Shown piece after piece: positions 31,914-50,195 of a stretch of 64,000 nucleotides of DNA. The notes below the pieces were generated by a model. That model was not told where the DNA came from. It made no database searches and was given only the letters and a program-made list of their open reading frames with translations. The number at the start of each line of letters is the position of its first letter. The first letter of the stretch is position 1. This stretch comes from Micromonospora inositola (lineage in GTDB: Bacteria > Actinomycetota > Actinomycetes > Mycobacteriales > Micromonosporaceae): assembly GCF_900090285.1 (NCBI RefSeq), contig NZ_LT607754.1:2604001-2668000 (forward strand), in the 5' to 3' direction. The position numbers and the translations under genes are program-made.

Positions 31914-32297
31914 ATGGCGAAGCTCAGCACCGACGAGCTGCTCGACGCGTTCAAGGAGATGACGCTGATCGAGCTCTCCGAGTTCGTGAAGCAGTTCGAG
32001 GAGACCTTCGAGGTTACCGCCGCGGCCCCGGTCGCGATGGGCGTTGCCGCCCCGGGTGCCGCCCCGGCCGAGGCCGAGCCGGAGAAGGACGAGTTCGACG
32101 TCATCCTCGACGCCGACGGTGGCAAGAAGATCCAGGTCATCAAGGTCGTGCGTGAGCTGACCGGCCTGGGCCTCAAGGAGGCCAAGGACCTGGTCGAGGC
32201 TGCTCCGAAGGCCGTCCTGGAGAAGGCCAACAAGGAGACCGCCGAGAAGGCCAAGGCCAAGCTCGAGGGCGAGGGCGCCAAGGTCACCCTCAAGTGA
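31914..32297 (+). CDS. rplL: 50S ribosomal protein L7/L12
   Basis: The 127-residue protein has the N-terminal dimerisation helix, an Ala/Pro-rich hinge ([11 protein letters not shown]) and the conserved [20 protein letters not shown] factor-binding domain. It recruits translation GTPases. A strong terminator follows before rpoB. Confidence 0.97.
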   Translation: MAKLSTDELLDAFKEMTLIELSEFVKQFEETFEVTAAAPVAMGVAAPGAAPAEAEPEKDEFDVILDADGGKKIQVIKVVRELTGLGLKEAKDLVEAAPKAVLEKANKETAEKAKAKLEGEGAKVTLK

Positions 32298-32355
32298 CCT
32301 TGGGTACGACCTGACGCGCGTCCGGCTCACGTGAGCCGCGGCACACCGCGTCGCG

Positions 32356-32389
32356 GCGGGCGGTGATCCGGGAACGGATCACCGCCCGC
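32356..32389 (+). terminator. rplJL terminator
   Basis: GCGGGCGGTGATCCG (32356-32370) and CGGATCACCGCCCGC (32375-32389) form a perfect 15-bp stem closed by GGAA. Confidence 0.85.
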
Positions 32390-32716
32390 TGGTCGTTGGT
32401 GGTTCCGGTGGCAGCGGCGTCAGCAGGCCGTCCGGCGTCCGGCGTGCCGCCGCGCAGCGGGTCCTGTCGGTAGTCCGTCGGTGGGAAAGACACCCCGACC
32501 GGTAACCGGCCCTTGACGCGAGACCGGGCTGACAGGCACGCTGACACCAGCAAGACCTTCCGCGCTTGCAACGGCCACCTCTTGGGTAATGGCAGCGGCA
32601 GCACCATCGGCCGCACCACCCGAGCGGACCGGCAGGAACGTCGCGTTCGGAGCGCCCGGTGAGACCCGTTTTCCAGGGGTCCCGAGGCAAGTTCCGCGAC
32701 GACCTGCGGGGTGGGC
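32390..32716. other. gene-free leader region before rpoB
   Basis: No gene is supported between the rplL terminator and the rpoB promoter. Open frames on the minus strand have no family features. Confidence 0.45.
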
Positions 32717-32745
32717 TGGACAGCGGTTAGCCTCTCGGCTACACT
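32717..32745 (+). promoter_or_regulatory. rpoBC promoter
   Basis: TGGACA (32717-32722), an exact 17-bp spacer and TACACT (32740-32745) lie about 130 bp before the rpoB start. It is the best sigma70-type match in the 575-bp gap. Confidence 0.65.
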
Positions 32746-32872
32746 GCTAGTTTGCGCTGCCTTCCGACTTGACCCCTGCTCGGAAATGTCCGTTTACGGA
32801 TAATTCTGGTGGGGTCATTGGAGTGCACGCGTACCAGCCGTTCTGCAGCACCGGTCCTCGGAAGGACGCATC

Positions 32873-36304
<3,432 letters not shown>

Positions 36305-36312
36305 GGTGAGTG

Positions 36313-36340
36313 GTCGGGAGCCGGCTCGCCGGCTCCCGAC
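36313..36340 (+). terminator. rpoB-rpoC intergenic hairpin
   Basis: GTCGGGAGCCGG (36313-36324) and CCGGCTCCCGAC (36329-36340) form a perfect 12-bp stem with a CTCG loop. Because rpoC has no other visible promoter, it is more likely an RNA-stabilising or partial-termination hairpin than a full terminator. Confidence 0.6.
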
Positions 36341-36385
36341 CCCACCCACTAGCTAAGCAGTACAGACGACGACATAGGGGACATA

Positions 36386-40273
<3,888 letters not shown>

Positions 40274-40284
40274 GCAGTAGAAGA

Positions 40285-40320
40285 CGACGAGGCCCCCGGC
40301 ACCCGCCGGGGGCCTCGTCG
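40285..40320 (+). terminator. rpoBC terminator
   Basis: A perfect 16-bp stem (40285-40300 with 40305-40320) and an ACCC loop begin 12 bp after the rpoC stop. The arm starts CGACGAGGCCCCCGGC. Confidence 0.88.
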
Positions 40321-40409
40321 CGTCCCTGGAGCCTGCGGAACGCGGGGCGCGTGGGGGAGCCGGCGGGCGATCCGGACTGTCGGCCGCGCCGACGAGGCAT
40401 GATGAGGGC

Positions 40410-40778
40410 ATGACGACCGCACCCGGGCCGGCCCCCGTCACCCAGCACGGGCCGCGTCATCCGCTCGATCCTGAGCCGACCCGGTCGACGAAGGCCCGCG
40501 CGGTCTTCGCCCTGGGCCTGATCGGGGCGTTGACCGGGCTCTTCGTCGGCGGGGTGGTGCCGTCGACGATCGCCCTCCAGCTCGCCCGGCAGGCCCGTCG
40601 GGAGGCGTACGCCTCGGGTGGCTTCCTGACCGGCGGGGACCGGCTGCGGCGCGGGGAGTGGCTGGCCTGGACCGGTCTGGTGCTGACGGCCGTCGCGGTG
40701 GTGGCGGCGGTGGTGATCGGGGTGGTCCGGCTCGCCGAGGCCCCCTTCGGGCACGACTACGCCCCGAACGTCGACTGA
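40410..40778 (+). CDS. two-helix membrane protein, unknown
   Basis: A 122-residue protein with a Pro/Thr-rich N-terminus and two transmembrane helices (ALGLIGALTGLFVGGVVPST and LVLTAVAVVAAVVIGVV) separated by a basic loop. It resembles DUF4190-like small membrane proteins that surround this operon in related genomes. It is located between rpoC and the str operon on the same strand. Function unknown. Confidence 0.65.
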   Translation: MTTAPGPAPVTQHGPRHPLDPEPTRSTKARAVFALGLIGALTGLFVGGVVPSTIALQLARQARREAYASGGFLTGGDRLRRGEWLAWTGLVLTAVAVVAAVVIGVVRLAEAPFGHDYAPNVD

Positions 40779-40884
40779 CCGGGGGGAGGCGTCCGCGCCC
40801 GGGCCCGCCGGTGGGAGCGGCGACGGTAGCCTGGCCGGTGTCCGCCGCGCCGTGGTGGGCCAGGCGTGTCGACAGGAGGACCTC

Positions 40885-41757
40885 GTGACGGAACCGGCCG
40901 CACCGTCGGACGGCGAGCCGATCCGGTCCGGTCAGGACCCGGCCCGGTCCGCGCCGCTCGACTCCGCTCCGGACTCGGGTCCGACCAGCCCGTGGGCCGC
41001 GCCGGGCGCCGCGGTCGACGAGGGGCCGAGTGCGCCGCCGGAGGTCGCCCCCGTCGGGTACGCGCCGCCGCCCGTCACCCCGCCGTCCGCCCCGCCCGGG
41101 TCGTATCCGCCCGTGGACCCGTCGACCCCGGGCACCGCGGGCCGACCGCCGGCTCCGCCTGGTGTTCCGCCCCACTACGTCGGGTACCCCCAGCCGACCC
41201 GCCCCGGGGGGTACTCCGCAGCGCCGGCCGCCCCTGGCGGATGGGCGACGCCGGGGGCGTACCCGAACAACGCGCCGCCGCCCGGCGTCGGCTGGGGGCC
41301 GATGCCGCCGGCGGTGGGTCCCCGGCCCGGGCCGGTGCCGCCGCCCCCGCGCGAGCCGGCCCGCCCACCGAAGCGGGTCGACCCGCTCCCCGGCACGCCC
41401 TTCGGCGTGGTCCACCTGGACGTGCCGCCGGTGACCTCGGGGCTGGCCGTGGGGTCGCTGGTGACCGGGATCGCCGCCATCCTGGTCTCGCTCCTGGTGC
41501 TCTGCTTCGGGATCGCCGGTCCGGACTACGGCGGCGCCTGGGCCGCCGGGGCGTTCACCGTGCTCGGCGCGTTGGCCGGGACGGCGGCGATCGTCGCCGG
41601 TCTGCTGGCGCGGCGGCAGATCCGGCGGGCGGCGCCCCCGCCCGCGGTCCGCTTCACCGGCAACGGGCTTGCCGTCGCCGGCCTGAGCTGCGGCGGGGTG
41701 GGGTTGCTGCTCAGCCTGCTCGGGCTCGGCCTGGCGCTGGTCGTCCAAGTGATGTGA
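40885..41757 (+). CDS. Pro-rich DUF4190-like membrane protein
   Basis: I choose the GTG at 40885, which follows CAGGAGGACCTC; the product is 290 residues. About 170 residues of Pro/Gly/Ala-rich low-complexity sequence precede LAVGSLVTGIAAILVSLLVL and two further hydrophobic helices, a layout of DUF4190-type proteins. The disordered part should be cytoplasmic. Function unknown. Confidence 0.65.
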   Translation: MTEPAAPSDGEPIRSGQDPARSAPLDSAPDSGPTSPWAAPGAAVDEGPSAPPEVAPVGYAPPPVTPPSAPPGSYPPVDPSTPGTAGRPPAPPGVPPHYVGYPQPTRPGGYSAAPAAPGGWATPGAYPNNAPPPGVGWGPMPPAVGPRPGPVPPPPREPARPPKRVDPLPGTPFGVVHLDVPPVTSGLAVGSLVTGIAAILVSLLVLCFGIAGPDYGGAWAAGAFTVLGALAGTAAIVAGLLARRQIRRAAPPPAVRFTGNGLAVAGLSCGGVGLLLSLLGLGLALVVQVM

Positions 41758-41960
41758 CCGGACTCACCATCCGGCCGGGTCGTCCGTGACCTTGCCGTAC
41801 GGGCGGACCTGGGCGTTTCGGCATCCGGGCGGAACCGGGGCCGCCGGGCCGGTCCGTGGGTAAGCCGGTACACTTGTCACCGTAGGTGCCCATCGCGGGT
41901 GGGCAGGTATGACGGGTTCGGCGGGCGGGCTGCGGCACAGTCCTCCCGGACCGCTCCGTT

Positions 41961-41989
41961 TTGACCTGCGCGGCTGTGGTAGGTACTCT
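41961..41989 (+). promoter_or_regulatory. str operon promoter
   Basis: TTGACC (41961-41966), a 17-bp spacer and TACTCT (41984-41989) form a near-consensus sigma70-type promoter about 300 bp upstream of rpsL. Confidence 0.7.
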
Positions 41990-42156
41990 TTCCCCTTGTG
42001 CCCGGGCCAGCCCGGGCAATGCGTGCGTGTGCTGGAACCGGTCCACCGGTGATCGCGCGGGGCACGATCAAAGCCAAAAGATCCGGTGCTCGGTGATCCG
42101 CGTGCCGGTGACACCCGGTACGACGCGCAAGCGCCGCGACCGGGACCGCGATCCGG

Positions 42157-42176
42157 GCGACACGCCCGACCGCGGG
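42157..42176 (+). repeat. shared ribosomal-operon leader element, rpsL copy
   Basis: GCGACACGCCCGACCGCGGG is identical to 46980-46999 in the leader of rpsJ. Two leaders in different operons sharing exactly 20 bp suggests common control. Confidence 0.65.
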
Positions 42177-42288
42177 TGCTGGGGCCTCCGTCAGGTGGCC
42201 CTGGTTGGAAGGTAGGAGAGCCGACCATCAGGCGGCTACGAGCAGACGGTGCGGCCGCGACAGCGGCCGAAGGGAGCGGAGAAACCCG

Positions 42289-42663
42289 GTGCCCACGATC
42301 CAGCAGTTGGTCCGAAAGGGCCGCCAGGCCAAGACGACCAAGACCAAGACCCCGGCGCTGAAGGGCAGTCCTCAGCGGCGCGGTGTGTGCACCCGCGTGT
42401 ACACCACCACCCCCAAGAAGCCGAACTCGGCGCTCCGCAAGGTCGCTCGTGTCAAGCTCAGCAGCCAGATCGAGGTGACCGCCTACATCCCGGGCGTGGG
42501 TCACAACCTGCAGGAGCACTCGATCGTGCTCGTCCGCGGTGGCCGGGTGAAGGACCTCCCCGGCGTGCGTTACAAGATCGTCCGCGGTTCGCTGGACACC
42601 CAGGGTGTCCGCAACCGCAAGCAGGCGCGCAGCCGTTACGGCGCGAAGAAGGAGAAGAGCTGA
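42289..42663 (+). CDS. rpsL: 30S ribosomal protein S12
   Basis: GTG 42289 gives the standard 124 residues. K43 ([12 protein letters not shown]) and K88 ([10 protein letters not shown]), the residues changed in streptomycin-resistant mutants, are wild type. It is a decoding-centre protein and opens the str operon; rpsG follows after 1 bp. Confidence 0.98.
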   Translation: MPTIQQLVRKGRQAKTTKTKTPALKGSPQRRGVCTRVYTTTPKKPNSALRKVARVKLSSQIEVTAYIPGVGHNLQEHSIVLVRGGRVKDLPGVRYKIVRGSLDTQGVRNRKQARSRYGAKKEKS

Positions 42664-42664
42664 C

Positions 42665-43135
42665 ATGCCGCGTAAGGGACCCGCTCCGCGGAAGCCGCTG
42701 GTCGCTGACCCGGTGTACAACTCGCCGTTGGTCACCCAGTTGGTGAACAAGATCCTGATGCGCGGCAAGCGTCAGCTCGCCGAGCGCATCGTGTACGCCG
42801 CCCTGGAGGGCTGCCGCGAGAAGTCCGGCACCGACCCGGTCGTCACGCTCAAGCGCGCGATGGACAACGTCAAGCCGACCCTCGAGGTCCGCAGCCGCCG
42901 TGTCGGTGGCGCGACCTACCAGGTGCCGGTCGAGGTCCGTCCGGTCCGGGCGACCACCCTCGGGCTGCGCTGGCTGGTGACGTACTCCAAGGCGCGTCGT
43001 GAGAAGACCATGGTCGAGCGGCTGATGAACGAGCTGCTGGACGCGAGCAACGGTCTGGGCGCCGCCGTCAAGCGGCGTGAGGACACGCACAAGATGGCCG
43101 AGTCGAACAAGGCCTTCGCGCACTACCGCTGGTAA
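42665..43135 (+). CDS. rpsG: 30S ribosomal protein S7
   Basis: ATG 42665 gives 156 residues with [20 protein letters not shown] and [18 protein letters not shown]7 starts assembly of the 30S head and regulates the str operon in E. coli. A 10-bp hairpin (43142-43170) separates it from fusA. Confidence 0.98.
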   Translation: MPRKGPAPRKPLVADPVYNSPLVTQLVNKILMRGKRQLAERIVYAALEGCREKSGTDPVVTLKRAMDNVKPTLEVRSRRVGGATYQVPVEVRPVRATTLGLRWLVTYSKARREKTMVERLMNELLDASNGLGAAVKRREDTHKMAESNKAFAHYRW

Positions 43136-43141
43136 CACCCT

Positions 43142-43170
43142 GGTTCCGGCGTCGGACCGGCGCCGGAACC
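43142..43170 (+). terminator. rpsG-fusA hairpin
   Basis: GGTTCCGGCG (43142-43151) pairs with CGCCGGAACC (43161-43170). It probably stabilises or partly ends the transcript. Confidence 0.5.
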
Positions 43171-43210
43171 GCCACCAGTTGTGTCGAGACGACGATAAGT
43201 AGGGATTGAA

Positions 43211-45307
43211 GTGGCCGCCGCAGACGCGCTCGCCAACGTACGCAACATCGGCATCATGGCCCACATCGATGCCGGCAAGACCACGACCACCGAGCGGATC
43301 CTGTTCTACACCGGTATCACGTACAAGATCGGTGAGGTCCACGAGGGCGCTGCCGTCATGGACTGGATGGAGCAGGAGCAGGAGCGTGGTATCACCATCA
43401 CCTCCGCTGCCACCAAGTGTGAGTGGAAGGGCCACACGATCCAGATCATCGACACGCCCGGTCACGTCGACTTCACGGTCGAGGTCGAGCGGTCGCTGCG
43501 GGTGCTGGATGGTGCGGTTGCGGTCTACGACGGTGTCGCCGGCGTGGAGCCGCAGACGGAGAACGTCTGGCGTCAGGCCGACAAGTACCACGTCCCCCGG
43601 ATGTGCTTCGTCAACAAGCTCGACCGGACCGGCGCCGACTTCTTCCGCTGTGTGCAGATGATGATCGACCGGCTCAACGCCACTCCGCTGGTGCTCCAGA
43701 TCCCGATCGGGCTCGAGGGTGACCACATCGGTGTCGTGGACCTGATCGAAATGAAGGCGCTCACCTGGCGCGGGGAGACCCAGAAGGGTGAGGACTACGC
43801 CATCGAGGAGATTCCGGCCGAGCTGGCCGACTCCGCGGCCGAGTGGCGCGAGAAGCTGGTGGAGACCCTGGCCGACGTCGACGACTCGGTGATGGAGAAG
43901 TACCTGGAGGGCGAGGAGATCTCCGTCGTGGAGATCAAGGCCGCCATCCGGCGCGCCACCATCGCCAGCAAGGCCAACCCGGTGCTCTGCGGCTCGGCGT
44001 TCAAGAACAAGGGCGTTCAGCCCATGCTCGACGCCGTGGTCGACTTCCTGCCGTCGCCGCTGGACGTCCCGGCCATCGAGGGCACCGCCACCGACGGTGA
44101 GACCCCGATGCAGCGGAAGCCGTCGAAGTCCGAGCCGTTCTCGGGCCTGGCCTTCAAGATCCAGACCGACAAGCACCTCGGCAAGCTCACCTACGTCCGG
44201 GTCTACTCCGGCACGGTCGAGACCGGTACCCAGGTGGTCAACTCCACCAAGGACCGCAAGGAGCGGATCGGCAAGATCTACCAGATGCACGCCAACAAGC
44301 GGGAAGAGCGTGGCTCTGCCCAGGCTGGCGACATCATCGCGGTGCAGGGCCTCAAGCAGACCACCACCGGCGACACGCTCTGCGACCCGGCGAACCCGGT
44401 CATCCTGGAGTCGATGACCTTCCCGGAGCCGGTCATCGAGGTCGCGATCGAGCCGAAGACCAAGGCCGACCAGGAGAAGCTCAGCACCGCCATCCAGCGG
44501 CTGGCCGAGGAGGACCCGACCTTCCGCGTCAAGCTGGACGAGGAGACCGGTCAGACGGTCATCTCCGGCATGGGCGAGCTGCACCTGGACATCCTGGTCG
44601 ACCGGATGCGCCGCGAGTTCAACGTCGAGGCGAACATCGGTAAGCCGCAGGTGGCGTACCGCGAGACGATCCGCCGCAAGGTGGAGAAGATCGAGTACAC
44701 CCACAAGAAGCAGACCGGTGGTTCCGGCCAGTACGCCCGCGTGATCGTGAGCATCGAGCCGCTGCCGCTGGACAACGACTCGCCGACCTACGAGTTCGCG
44801 AACGCCGTCACCGGCGGCCGCATCCCCCGGGAGTTCATCCCGTCGGTGGACGCGGGCGCCCAGGACGCCATGCAGTACGGCATTCTCGCCGGCTTCCCGC
44901 TGGTGGGTGTCAAGCTGACGCTGCTGGACGGCCAGTACCACGAGGTCGACTCGTCGGAAATGGCATTCAAGATCGCCGGCTCGATGGTGATGAAGGAGGC
45001 GGCCCGCAAGGCCGACCCCGCGCTGCTCGAGCCGATGATGGCCGTTGAAGTCACCACTCCGGAGGAGAACATGGGTGACGTCATCGGCGACCTCAACTCC
45101 CGCCGCGGCATCATCCAGGCGATGGAGGAGCGCAGCGGCGCCCGCATCGTCCGGGCTCTGGTGCCGTTGTCGGAGATGTTCGGCTACGTCGGCGACCTGC
45201 GGTCGAAGACCCAGGGCCGGGCTAGCTACAGCATGCAGTTCGACTCCTACGCCGAGGTTCCGCAGAGCGTGGCGAAGGAGATCATCGCCAAGGCGACGGG
45301 TGAGTGA
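43211..45307 (+). CDS. fusA: elongation factor G
   Basis: GTG 43211, 698 residues. GTPase motifs are [10 protein letters not shown] (P loop), DTPGHVD and NKLD, followed by the usual EF-G domains. It drives ribosomal translocation. It stands in normal order between rpsG and tuf. Confidence 0.98.
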   Translation: MAAADALANVRNIGIMAHIDAGKTTTTERILFYTGITYKIGEVHEGAAVMDWMEQEQERGITITSAATKCEWKGHTIQIIDTPGHVDFTVEVERSLRVLDGAVAVYDGVAGVEPQTENVWRQADKYHVPRMCFVNKLDRTGADFFRCVQMMIDRLNATPLVLQIPIGLEGDHIGVVDLIEMKALTWRGETQKGEDYAIEEIPAELADSAAEWREKLVETLADVDDSVMEKYLEGEEISVVEIKAAIRRATIASKANPVLCGSAFKNKGVQPMLDAVVDFLPSPLDVPAIEGTATDGETPMQRKPSKSEPFSGLAFKIQTDKHLGKLTYVRVYSGTVETGTQVVNSTKDRKERIGKIYQMHANKREERGSAQAGDIIAVQGLKQTTTGDTLCDPANPVILESMTFPEPVIEVAIEPKTKADQEKLSTAIQRLAEEDPTFRVKLDEETGQTVISGMGELHLDILVDRMRREFNVEANIGKPQVAYRETIRRKVEKIEYTHKKQTGGSGQYARVIVSIEPLPLDNDSPTYEFANAVTGGRIPREFIPSVDAGAQDAMQYGILAGFPLVGVKLTLLDGQYHEVDSSEMAFKIAGSMVMKEAARKADPALLEPMMAVEVTTPEENMGDVIGDLNSRRGIIQAMEERSGARIVRALVPLSEMFGYVGDLRSKTQGRASYSMQFDSYAEVPQSVAKEIIAKATGE

Positions 45308-45529
45308 CGCTCACCTGAGCTGATCCGATGGTCCGAGGCTGGTCGCGGGAGGGTGCTTCCCGCCCGCGGCCACCTCGATCGGGTTGCGTGAGACCGGGCC
45401 TGTAGGCTTCATCGCCGCAGAACCCACAAAAGCGCTCCGGCCGCCAGGCCGGAACGGCTGTCGACAGAGTCCTAAGCGCCGACCGGCGCGCCGGGGCGAA
45501 CGAACCAAGAAGTCCACAGGAGGACACCA

Positions 45530-46723
45530 GTGGCGAAGGCTAAGTTCGAGCGGACTAAGCCGCACGTCAACATCGGCACCATTGGTCACATCGACCACGG
45601 TAAGACGACGCTGACGGCGGCCATCACCAAGGTCCTGCACGACAGGTATCCGGATGTCAACCCCTACACGCCGTTCGACGAGATCGACAAGGCGCCGGAG
45701 GAGAAGGCCCGCGGTATCACGATCTCGATCGCACACGTCGAGTACCAGACCGAGGCGCGGCACTACGCACACGTCGACTGCCCCGGTCACGCCGACTACA
45801 TCAAGAACATGATCACCGGTGCCGCGCAGATGGACGGCGCGATCCTGGTGGTGGCGGCGACCGACGGCCCGATGCCGCAGACCCGCGAGCACGTGCTGCT
45901 GGCCCGACAGGTCGGCGTGCCCTACATCGTCGTGGCGCTGAACAAGAGCGACATGGTCGATGACGAGGAGCTGCTCGAGCTCGTCGAGCTCGAGGTCCGC
46001 GAGCTGCTGTCGGCGCAGGAGTACCCGGGCGACGACCTGCCGGTCGTGCGCGTCTCGGCGCTGAAGGCGCTCGAGGGCGAGCCGGAGTGGACCGACCGGC
46101 TCATGGAGCTGATGAACGCGGTTGACACTGCGATTCCGCAGCCCGAGCGGGAGACCGAGAAGCCGTTCCTCATGCCGATCGAGGACGTCTTCACGATCAC
46201 CGGTCGTGGCACGGTCGTCACCGGTCGCGCCGAGCGCGGCATCCTCAAGCCGAACGAGGAGGTGGAGATCGTCGGCATCCGTGAGAAGTCGATGAAGACC
46301 ACCTGCACCGGCATCGAGATGTTCCGCAAGCTGCTCGACGAGGCCCGCGCGGGTGAGAACGTCGGTCTGCTGCTGCGTGGCATCAAGCGCGAGGACGTCG
46401 AGCGCGGCATGGTGGTCGTCAAGCCGGGCACCAGCACCCCGCACACCGAGTTCGAGGCGACGGTCTACATCCTCTCCAAGGAGGAGGGCGGCCGGCACAC
46501 CCCGTTCTTCCAGAACTACCGTCCGCAGTTCTACTTCCGGACCACGGACGTCACCGGCGTCGTCACGCTGCCCGAGGGCACCGAGATGGTAATGCCGGGC
46601 GACAACACCACGATGACCGTGAAGCTGATCCAGCCCATCGCGATGGAGGACAACCTCAAGTTCGCGATCCGGGAGGGTGGCCGTACGGTCGGCGCGGGTC
46701 GCGTCACCAAGATCATCAAGTGA
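45530..46723 (+). CDS. tuf: elongation factor Tu
   Basis: GTG 45530, 397 residues. GHIDHGKTT (P loop), DCPGHAD and NKSD are intact. It delivers aminoacyl-tRNA to the ribosome. The 222-bp gap before it may hold a second promoter, but I see none that fits well. Confidence 0.98.
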   Translation: MAKAKFERTKPHVNIGTIGHIDHGKTTLTAAITKVLHDRYPDVNPYTPFDEIDKAPEEKARGITISIAHVEYQTEARHYAHVDCPGHADYIKNMITGAAQMDGAILVVAATDGPMPQTREHVLLARQVGVPYIVVALNKSDMVDDEELLELVELEVRELLSAQEYPGDDLPVVRVSALKALEGEPEWTDRLMELMNAVDTAIPQPERETEKPFLMPIEDVFTITGRGTVVTGRAERGILKPNEEVEIVGIREKSMKTTCTGIEMFRKLLDEARAGENVGLLLRGIKREDVERGMVVVKPGTSTPHTEFEATVYILSKEEGGRHTPFFQNYRPQFYFRTTDVTGVVTLPEGTEMVMPGDNTTMTVKLIQPIAMEDNLKFAIREGGRTVGAGRVTKIIK

Positions 46724-46845
46724 GCTGGGTAACCCCGATTAGCGCGGCCGTCAGTCGTACGGCATACTAGTCAGGTTGCGTAACGACGGTTAGTCGCCCG
46801 CGTCCGGTGAATACTGGACCTCCGGAAGACGAGCAGTCGCGCGCA

Positions 46846-46879
46846 GGGTGGTTGATCGCCACTGGGCGGTCAACCACCC
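46846..46879 (+). terminator. tuf-rpsJ hairpin
   Basis: GGGTGGTTGA (46846-46855) pairs with TCAACCACCC (46870-46879), with inner CGCC/GGCG pairing. It could be the str operon terminator or part of the S10 leader. Confidence 0.55.
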
Positions 46880-46979
46880 TCGCACGGCGTCCAGGTCGCG
46901 GAGACGCGATCGGCGCCATGACCCACCGCATGGTCAGAGAATCGCTCCGGAGCCTCGGGGCGGAGCCTGGTCCGAGGGC

Positions 46980-46999
46980 GCGACACGCCCGACCGCGGG
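46980..46999 (+). repeat. shared ribosomal-operon leader element, rpsJ copy
   Basis: Exactly the same 20 bases as 42157-42176, here 78 bp before the rpsJ start and followed by GGGTCGG, which pairs with the internal CCGACC. Confidence 0.65.
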
Positions 47000-47077
47000 G
47001 GTCGGCGAAGTGGGGCTCTACCAGCCGGTATGGGCGCCCGCAACACAGCGGCATCGAGAGAAGGAACAGAAGCCACC

Positions 47078-47386
47078 ATGGCGGGACAGAAGATCCGCAT
47101 CCGGCTCAAGGCCTATGACCACGAGGTCGTCGACTCCTCGGCTCGGAAGATCGTCGAGACGGTGACGCGCACCGGGGCGCAGGTCGCAGGCCCGGTGCCG
47201 CTGCCCACGGAGATCAACCGTTTCTGCGTCATCCGCTCGCCGCACAAGTACAAGGACTCGCGCGAGCACTTCGAGATGCGTACGCACAAGCGTCTGATCG
47301 ACATCATCGACCCGACCCCGAAGACGGTCGACTCGCTCATGCGCCTCGACCTGCCGGCTGGCGTCGACATCGAGATCAAGCTGTAG
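47078..47386 (+). CDS. rpsJ: 30S ribosomal protein S10
   Basis: ATG 47078, 102 residues, with [20 protein letters not shown] and [18 protein letters not shown]. It is also NusE, a partner of NusB and NusG in antitermination. It opens the S10 operon. Confidence 0.98.
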
Positions 47387-47397
47387 GGACCGGACAA

Positions 47398-48063
47398 ATG
47401 GACAGGCAAGTCAAGGGGATCCTGGGCGCAAAGCTCGGCATGACCCAGGTCTGGGACAACAACCGCGTTGTTCCGGTGACCGTGGTTCAGGCCGGCCCCT
47501 GCGTCATCAGCCAGGTTCGTAACGCCGACAAGGACGGTTACTCAGCGGTCCAGCTGGCGTACGGCACGATCGACCCGCGCAAGGTCAAGAAGCCGATCAG
47601 CGGGCACTACGCGAAGGCAGACGTGGCGCCGCGCCGGCACATCGTCGAGCTGCGCACCGCGGACGCCGCGGACTACTCGCTGGGCCAGGAGGTCACGGTC
47701 GAGGAGTTCCCCGCCGGGATCTCGATCGACGTGACCGGCAAGACCAAGGGCAAGGGCTACGCCGGCCCGATGAAGCGGCACGGCTTCCACGGTCTGCGCG
47801 CCAGCCACGGTGTCGAGCGCAAGCACCGCTCGCCCGGCTCCATCGGCGCCTGCGCCACCCCGGGTCGGGTCTTCAAGGGCACCCGGATGGCCGGCCGGAT
47901 GGGTGGCGTGCGCTACACCGTTCAGAACCTGACCGTTCAGGCGGTCGACACCGAGAACAACCTCCTGCTCGTCCGTGGTGCCATTCCCGGCCCCAAGGGC
48001 GCGCTGGTCCTGGTCCGTACCGCGGCCAAGACCAAGGCGAAGAAGGGCGGTGCGGCCAAGTGA
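47398..48063 (+). CDS. rplC: 50S ribosomal protein L3
   Basis: ATG 47398, 221 residues, beginning [20 protein letters not shown]; its long loop reaches the peptidyl-transferase centre. It overlaps rplD by 4 bp. Confidence 0.98.
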   Translation: MDRQVKGILGAKLGMTQVWDNNRVVPVTVVQAGPCVISQVRNADKDGYSAVQLAYGTIDPRKVKKPISGHYAKADVAPRRHIVELRTADAADYSLGQEVTVEEFPAGISIDVTGKTKGKGYAGPMKRHGFHGLRASHGVERKHRSPGSIGACATPGRVFKGTRMAGRMGGVRYTVQNLTVQAVDTENNLLLVRGAIPGPKGALVLVRTAAKTKAKKGGAAK

Positions 48064-48710
48064 CCACCGTTGACGTCCTCACCGTCGAAGGCGCCAAGAG
48101 CGGCTCTGTCGAGCTGCCCGGCGACATCTTCGACGTCCAGGCCAACGTCGCGCTGATGCACCAGGTCGTGGTGGGTCAGCTCGCGGCCGCCCGGCAGGGC
48201 ACGCACAAGGTCAAGACCCGCGGCGAGGTCGCCGGTGGCGGCAAGAAGCCGTACAAGCAGAAGGGCACCGGTCGTGCCCGGCAGGGCTCGATCCGCGCTC
48301 CGCAGTTCGCCGGCGGTGGCGTGGTGCACGGCCCGGTCCCGCGCGACTACAGCCAGCGCACCCCGAAGAAGATGAAGGCCGCCGCCCTGCGTGGCGCCCT
48401 CTCCGACCGGGCGCGCGCCGGCCAGGTGCACGTCGTCGAGGCGTTCGTCTCGGGCGAGAAGCCGTCGACCAAGGCCGCGCTGGCCGCGCTGGCCAAGTTC
48501 ACCGAGGCCCGTCGGGTCCTGGTCGTGCTGAGCAGCACCGACGAGCTGAACTGGGTGTCGCTGCGCAACGAGCCGCGGGTGCACCTGATCGAGGCCGGCC
48601 AGCTCAACACGTACGACGTGCTGGTGGCCGACGACGTGGTCTTCACCAAGGACGCCCTGGACGAGTTCCTGGGTGTTCCCGCCGAGACCACCGAGGAGGG
48701 TGGCAAGTGA
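48060..48710 (+). CDS. rplD: 50S ribosomal protein L4
   Basis: GTG 48060 overlaps the rplC stop. The 216-residue protein has the loop [18 protein letters not shown] that lines the exit tunnel. L4 represses the S10 operon in E. coli; that has not been shown in actinobacteria. Confidence 0.97.
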   Translation: MTTVDVLTVEGAKSGSVELPGDIFDVQANVALMHQVVVGQLAAARQGTHKVKTRGEVAGGGKKPYKQKGTGRARQGSIRAPQFAGGGVVHGPVPRDYSQRTPKKMKAAALRGALSDRARAGQVHVVEAFVSGEKPSTKAALAALAKFTEARRVLVVLSSTDELNWVSLRNEPRVHLIEAGQLNTYDVLVADDVVFTKDALDEFLGVPAETTEEGGK

Positions 48711-49009
48711 GCACGATCGCCGATCCGCGCGACATCATCGTCGCGCCGGTCGTCTCGGAGAAGAGCTACAGCGAGCTGAACCGGAACTGGTACACCTTCC
48801 TGGTGCACCCGGACGCGAACAAGACCGAGATCAAGATCGCTATTCAGCAGATCTTCGACGTCCGCGTTCTGACGGTCAACACGCTCAACCGTCAGGGCAA
48901 GCGCAAGCGCACCAAGACCGGCTTCGGTCAGCGCAAGGCCACCAAGCGGGCGATCGTGAAGCTGGCTGACGGAGACCGTATCGAGGCCTTCGGCGGCCCG
49001 GTCAGCTGA
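48707..49009 (+). CDS. rplW: 50S ribosomal protein L23
   Basis: GTG 48707, 100 residues, with [20 protein letters not shown]. It sits at the tunnel exit and binds trigger factor and SRP. It overlaps rplD by 4 bp. Confidence 0.97.
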   Translation: MSTIADPRDIIVAPVVSEKSYSELNRNWYTFLVHPDANKTEIKIAIQQIFDVRVLTVNTLNRQGKRKRTKTGFGQRKATKRAIVKLADGDRIEAFGGPVS

Positions 49010-49021
49010 GGGGTGTAGACA

Positions 49022-49861
49022 ATGGCTATCCGTAAGTACAAGCCGACGACGCCGGGCCGTCGTGGCTCCAGCGTCGCCGACTTCGCCGAGATCACCCGGT
49101 CGACGCCGGAGAAGTCGCTGCTGGCTCCGCTGCCGAAGAAGGGCGGGCGTAACGCCCACGGCCGGATCACCACGCGGCACCACGGTGGCGGCCACAAGCG
49201 CCAGTACCGTCTGATCGACTTCAAGCGGGTCGACAAGGACGGCGTGCCGGCGAAGGTCGCCCACATCGAGTACGACCCGAACCGCACCGCGCGGATCGCG
49301 CTGCTGCACTACGCCGACGGCGAGAAGCGCTACATCATCGCGCCGAAGGACCTGAAGCAGGGCGACGCTGTCGAGTCCGGTCCGGGCGCCGACATCAAGC
49401 CGGGCAACAACCTGCCGCTGCGCAACATCCCGGTCGGTACCACCATCCACGCGGTGGAGCTGCGTCCGGGCGGCGGGGCCAAGATGGCCCGCTCGGCCGG
49501 CGTCGGCATCCAGCTGCTGGGCCGTGAGGGCGCGTACGCGACCCTCCGCATGCCGTCCGGTGAGATCCGGCGGGTCGACGTTCGTTGCCGCGCCAGCATC
49601 GGCGAGATCGGCAACGCCGAGCAGTCGAACATCAACTGGGGCAAGGCCGGCCGGATGCGGTGGAAGGGCAAGCGCCCGACTGTCCGTGGTGTCGCGATGA
49701 ACCCGGTCGACCACCCGCATGGTGGTGGTGAGGGTAAGACCTCCGGTGGTCGCCACCCGGTCAACCCGCAGGGTAAGCCCGAGGGCCGCACCCGTCGTAA
49801 GGGCCAGCCGAGTGACCGGCTGATCGTCCGCCGCCGCTACGCCACGCGTAAGCGCGGCTGA
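49022..49861 (+). CDS. rplB: 50S ribosomal protein L2
   Basis: ATG 49022, 279 residues. The motif [20 protein letters not shown], with the His that is important for peptidyl transfer, is intact. Confidence 0.98.
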   Translation: MAIRKYKPTTPGRRGSSVADFAEITRSTPEKSLLAPLPKKGGRNAHGRITTRHHGGGHKRQYRLIDFKRVDKDGVPAKVAHIEYDPNRTARIALLHYADGEKRYIIAPKDLKQGDAVESGPGADIKPGNNLPLRNIPVGTTIHAVELRPGGGAKMARSAGVGIQLLGREGAYATLRMPSGEIRRVDVRCRASIGEIGNAEQSNINWGKAGRMRWKGKRPTVRGVAMNPVDHPHGGGEGKTSGGRHPVNPQGKPEGRTRRKGQPSDRLIVRRRYATRKRG

Positions 49862-49873
49862 GGGAGATAGAAC

Positions 49874-50155
49874 ATGCCTCGCAGCCTTAAGAAGGGCCCG
49901 TTCGTCGACGACCACCTGCTCAAGAAGGTGGAGACGCAGAACGACAAGGGCTCGAAGAACGTCATCAAGACCTGGTCGCGGCGCTCGACGATCATCCCGG
50001 AGATGCTGGGTCACACGATCGCCGTGCACGACGGACGCAAGCACGTCCCGGTGTTCGTGACCGAGGCGATGGTCGGGCACAAGCTCGGCGAGTTCGCGCT
50101 GACCCGCACGTTCAAGGGTCACGAGAAGGACGACCGGAAGAGCCGTCGGCGCTGA
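49874..50155 (+). CDS. rpsS: 30S ribosomal protein S19
   Basis: ATG 49874, 93 residues, [20 protein letters not shown]. It is a 30S head protein that contacts the A-site finger. Confidence 0.97.
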   Translation: MPRSLKKGPFVDDHLLKKVETQNDKGSKNVIKTWSRRSTIIPEMLGHTIAVHDGRKHVPVFVTEAMVGHKLGEFALTRTFKGHEKDDRKSRRR

Positions 50156-50195
50156 CGCCGCGGGCATACGGATAGAGGAACAAGGGGTTACAGCG

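Larger units (their letters stand above)
41758..42288. other. long leader region of the str operon
   Basis: No gene is seen in this 531-bp gap. It contains a strong promoter at 41961-41989 and a 20-bp element at 42157-42176 that is repeated exactly before rpsJ. The mRNA leader would be about 290 nt, long enough for structured control. Confidence 0.6.
46724..47077. other. leader region of the S10 operon
   Basis: The 354-bp gap contains a hairpin (46846-46879) and the 20-bp element shared with the rpsL leader (46980-46999). Around the element, CCGACC and GGTCGG can form a small stem. No gene is supported. Confidence 0.6.

Noticed and set aside
42289..42663. Possible streptomycin-resistance changes in S12
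   Set aside because: K43 and K88 are both wild type.
42458..44941. 827-codon minus-strand frame opposite rpsL, rpsG and fusA
   Set aside because: Antisense shadow of fusA and its neighbours, for the same reason.
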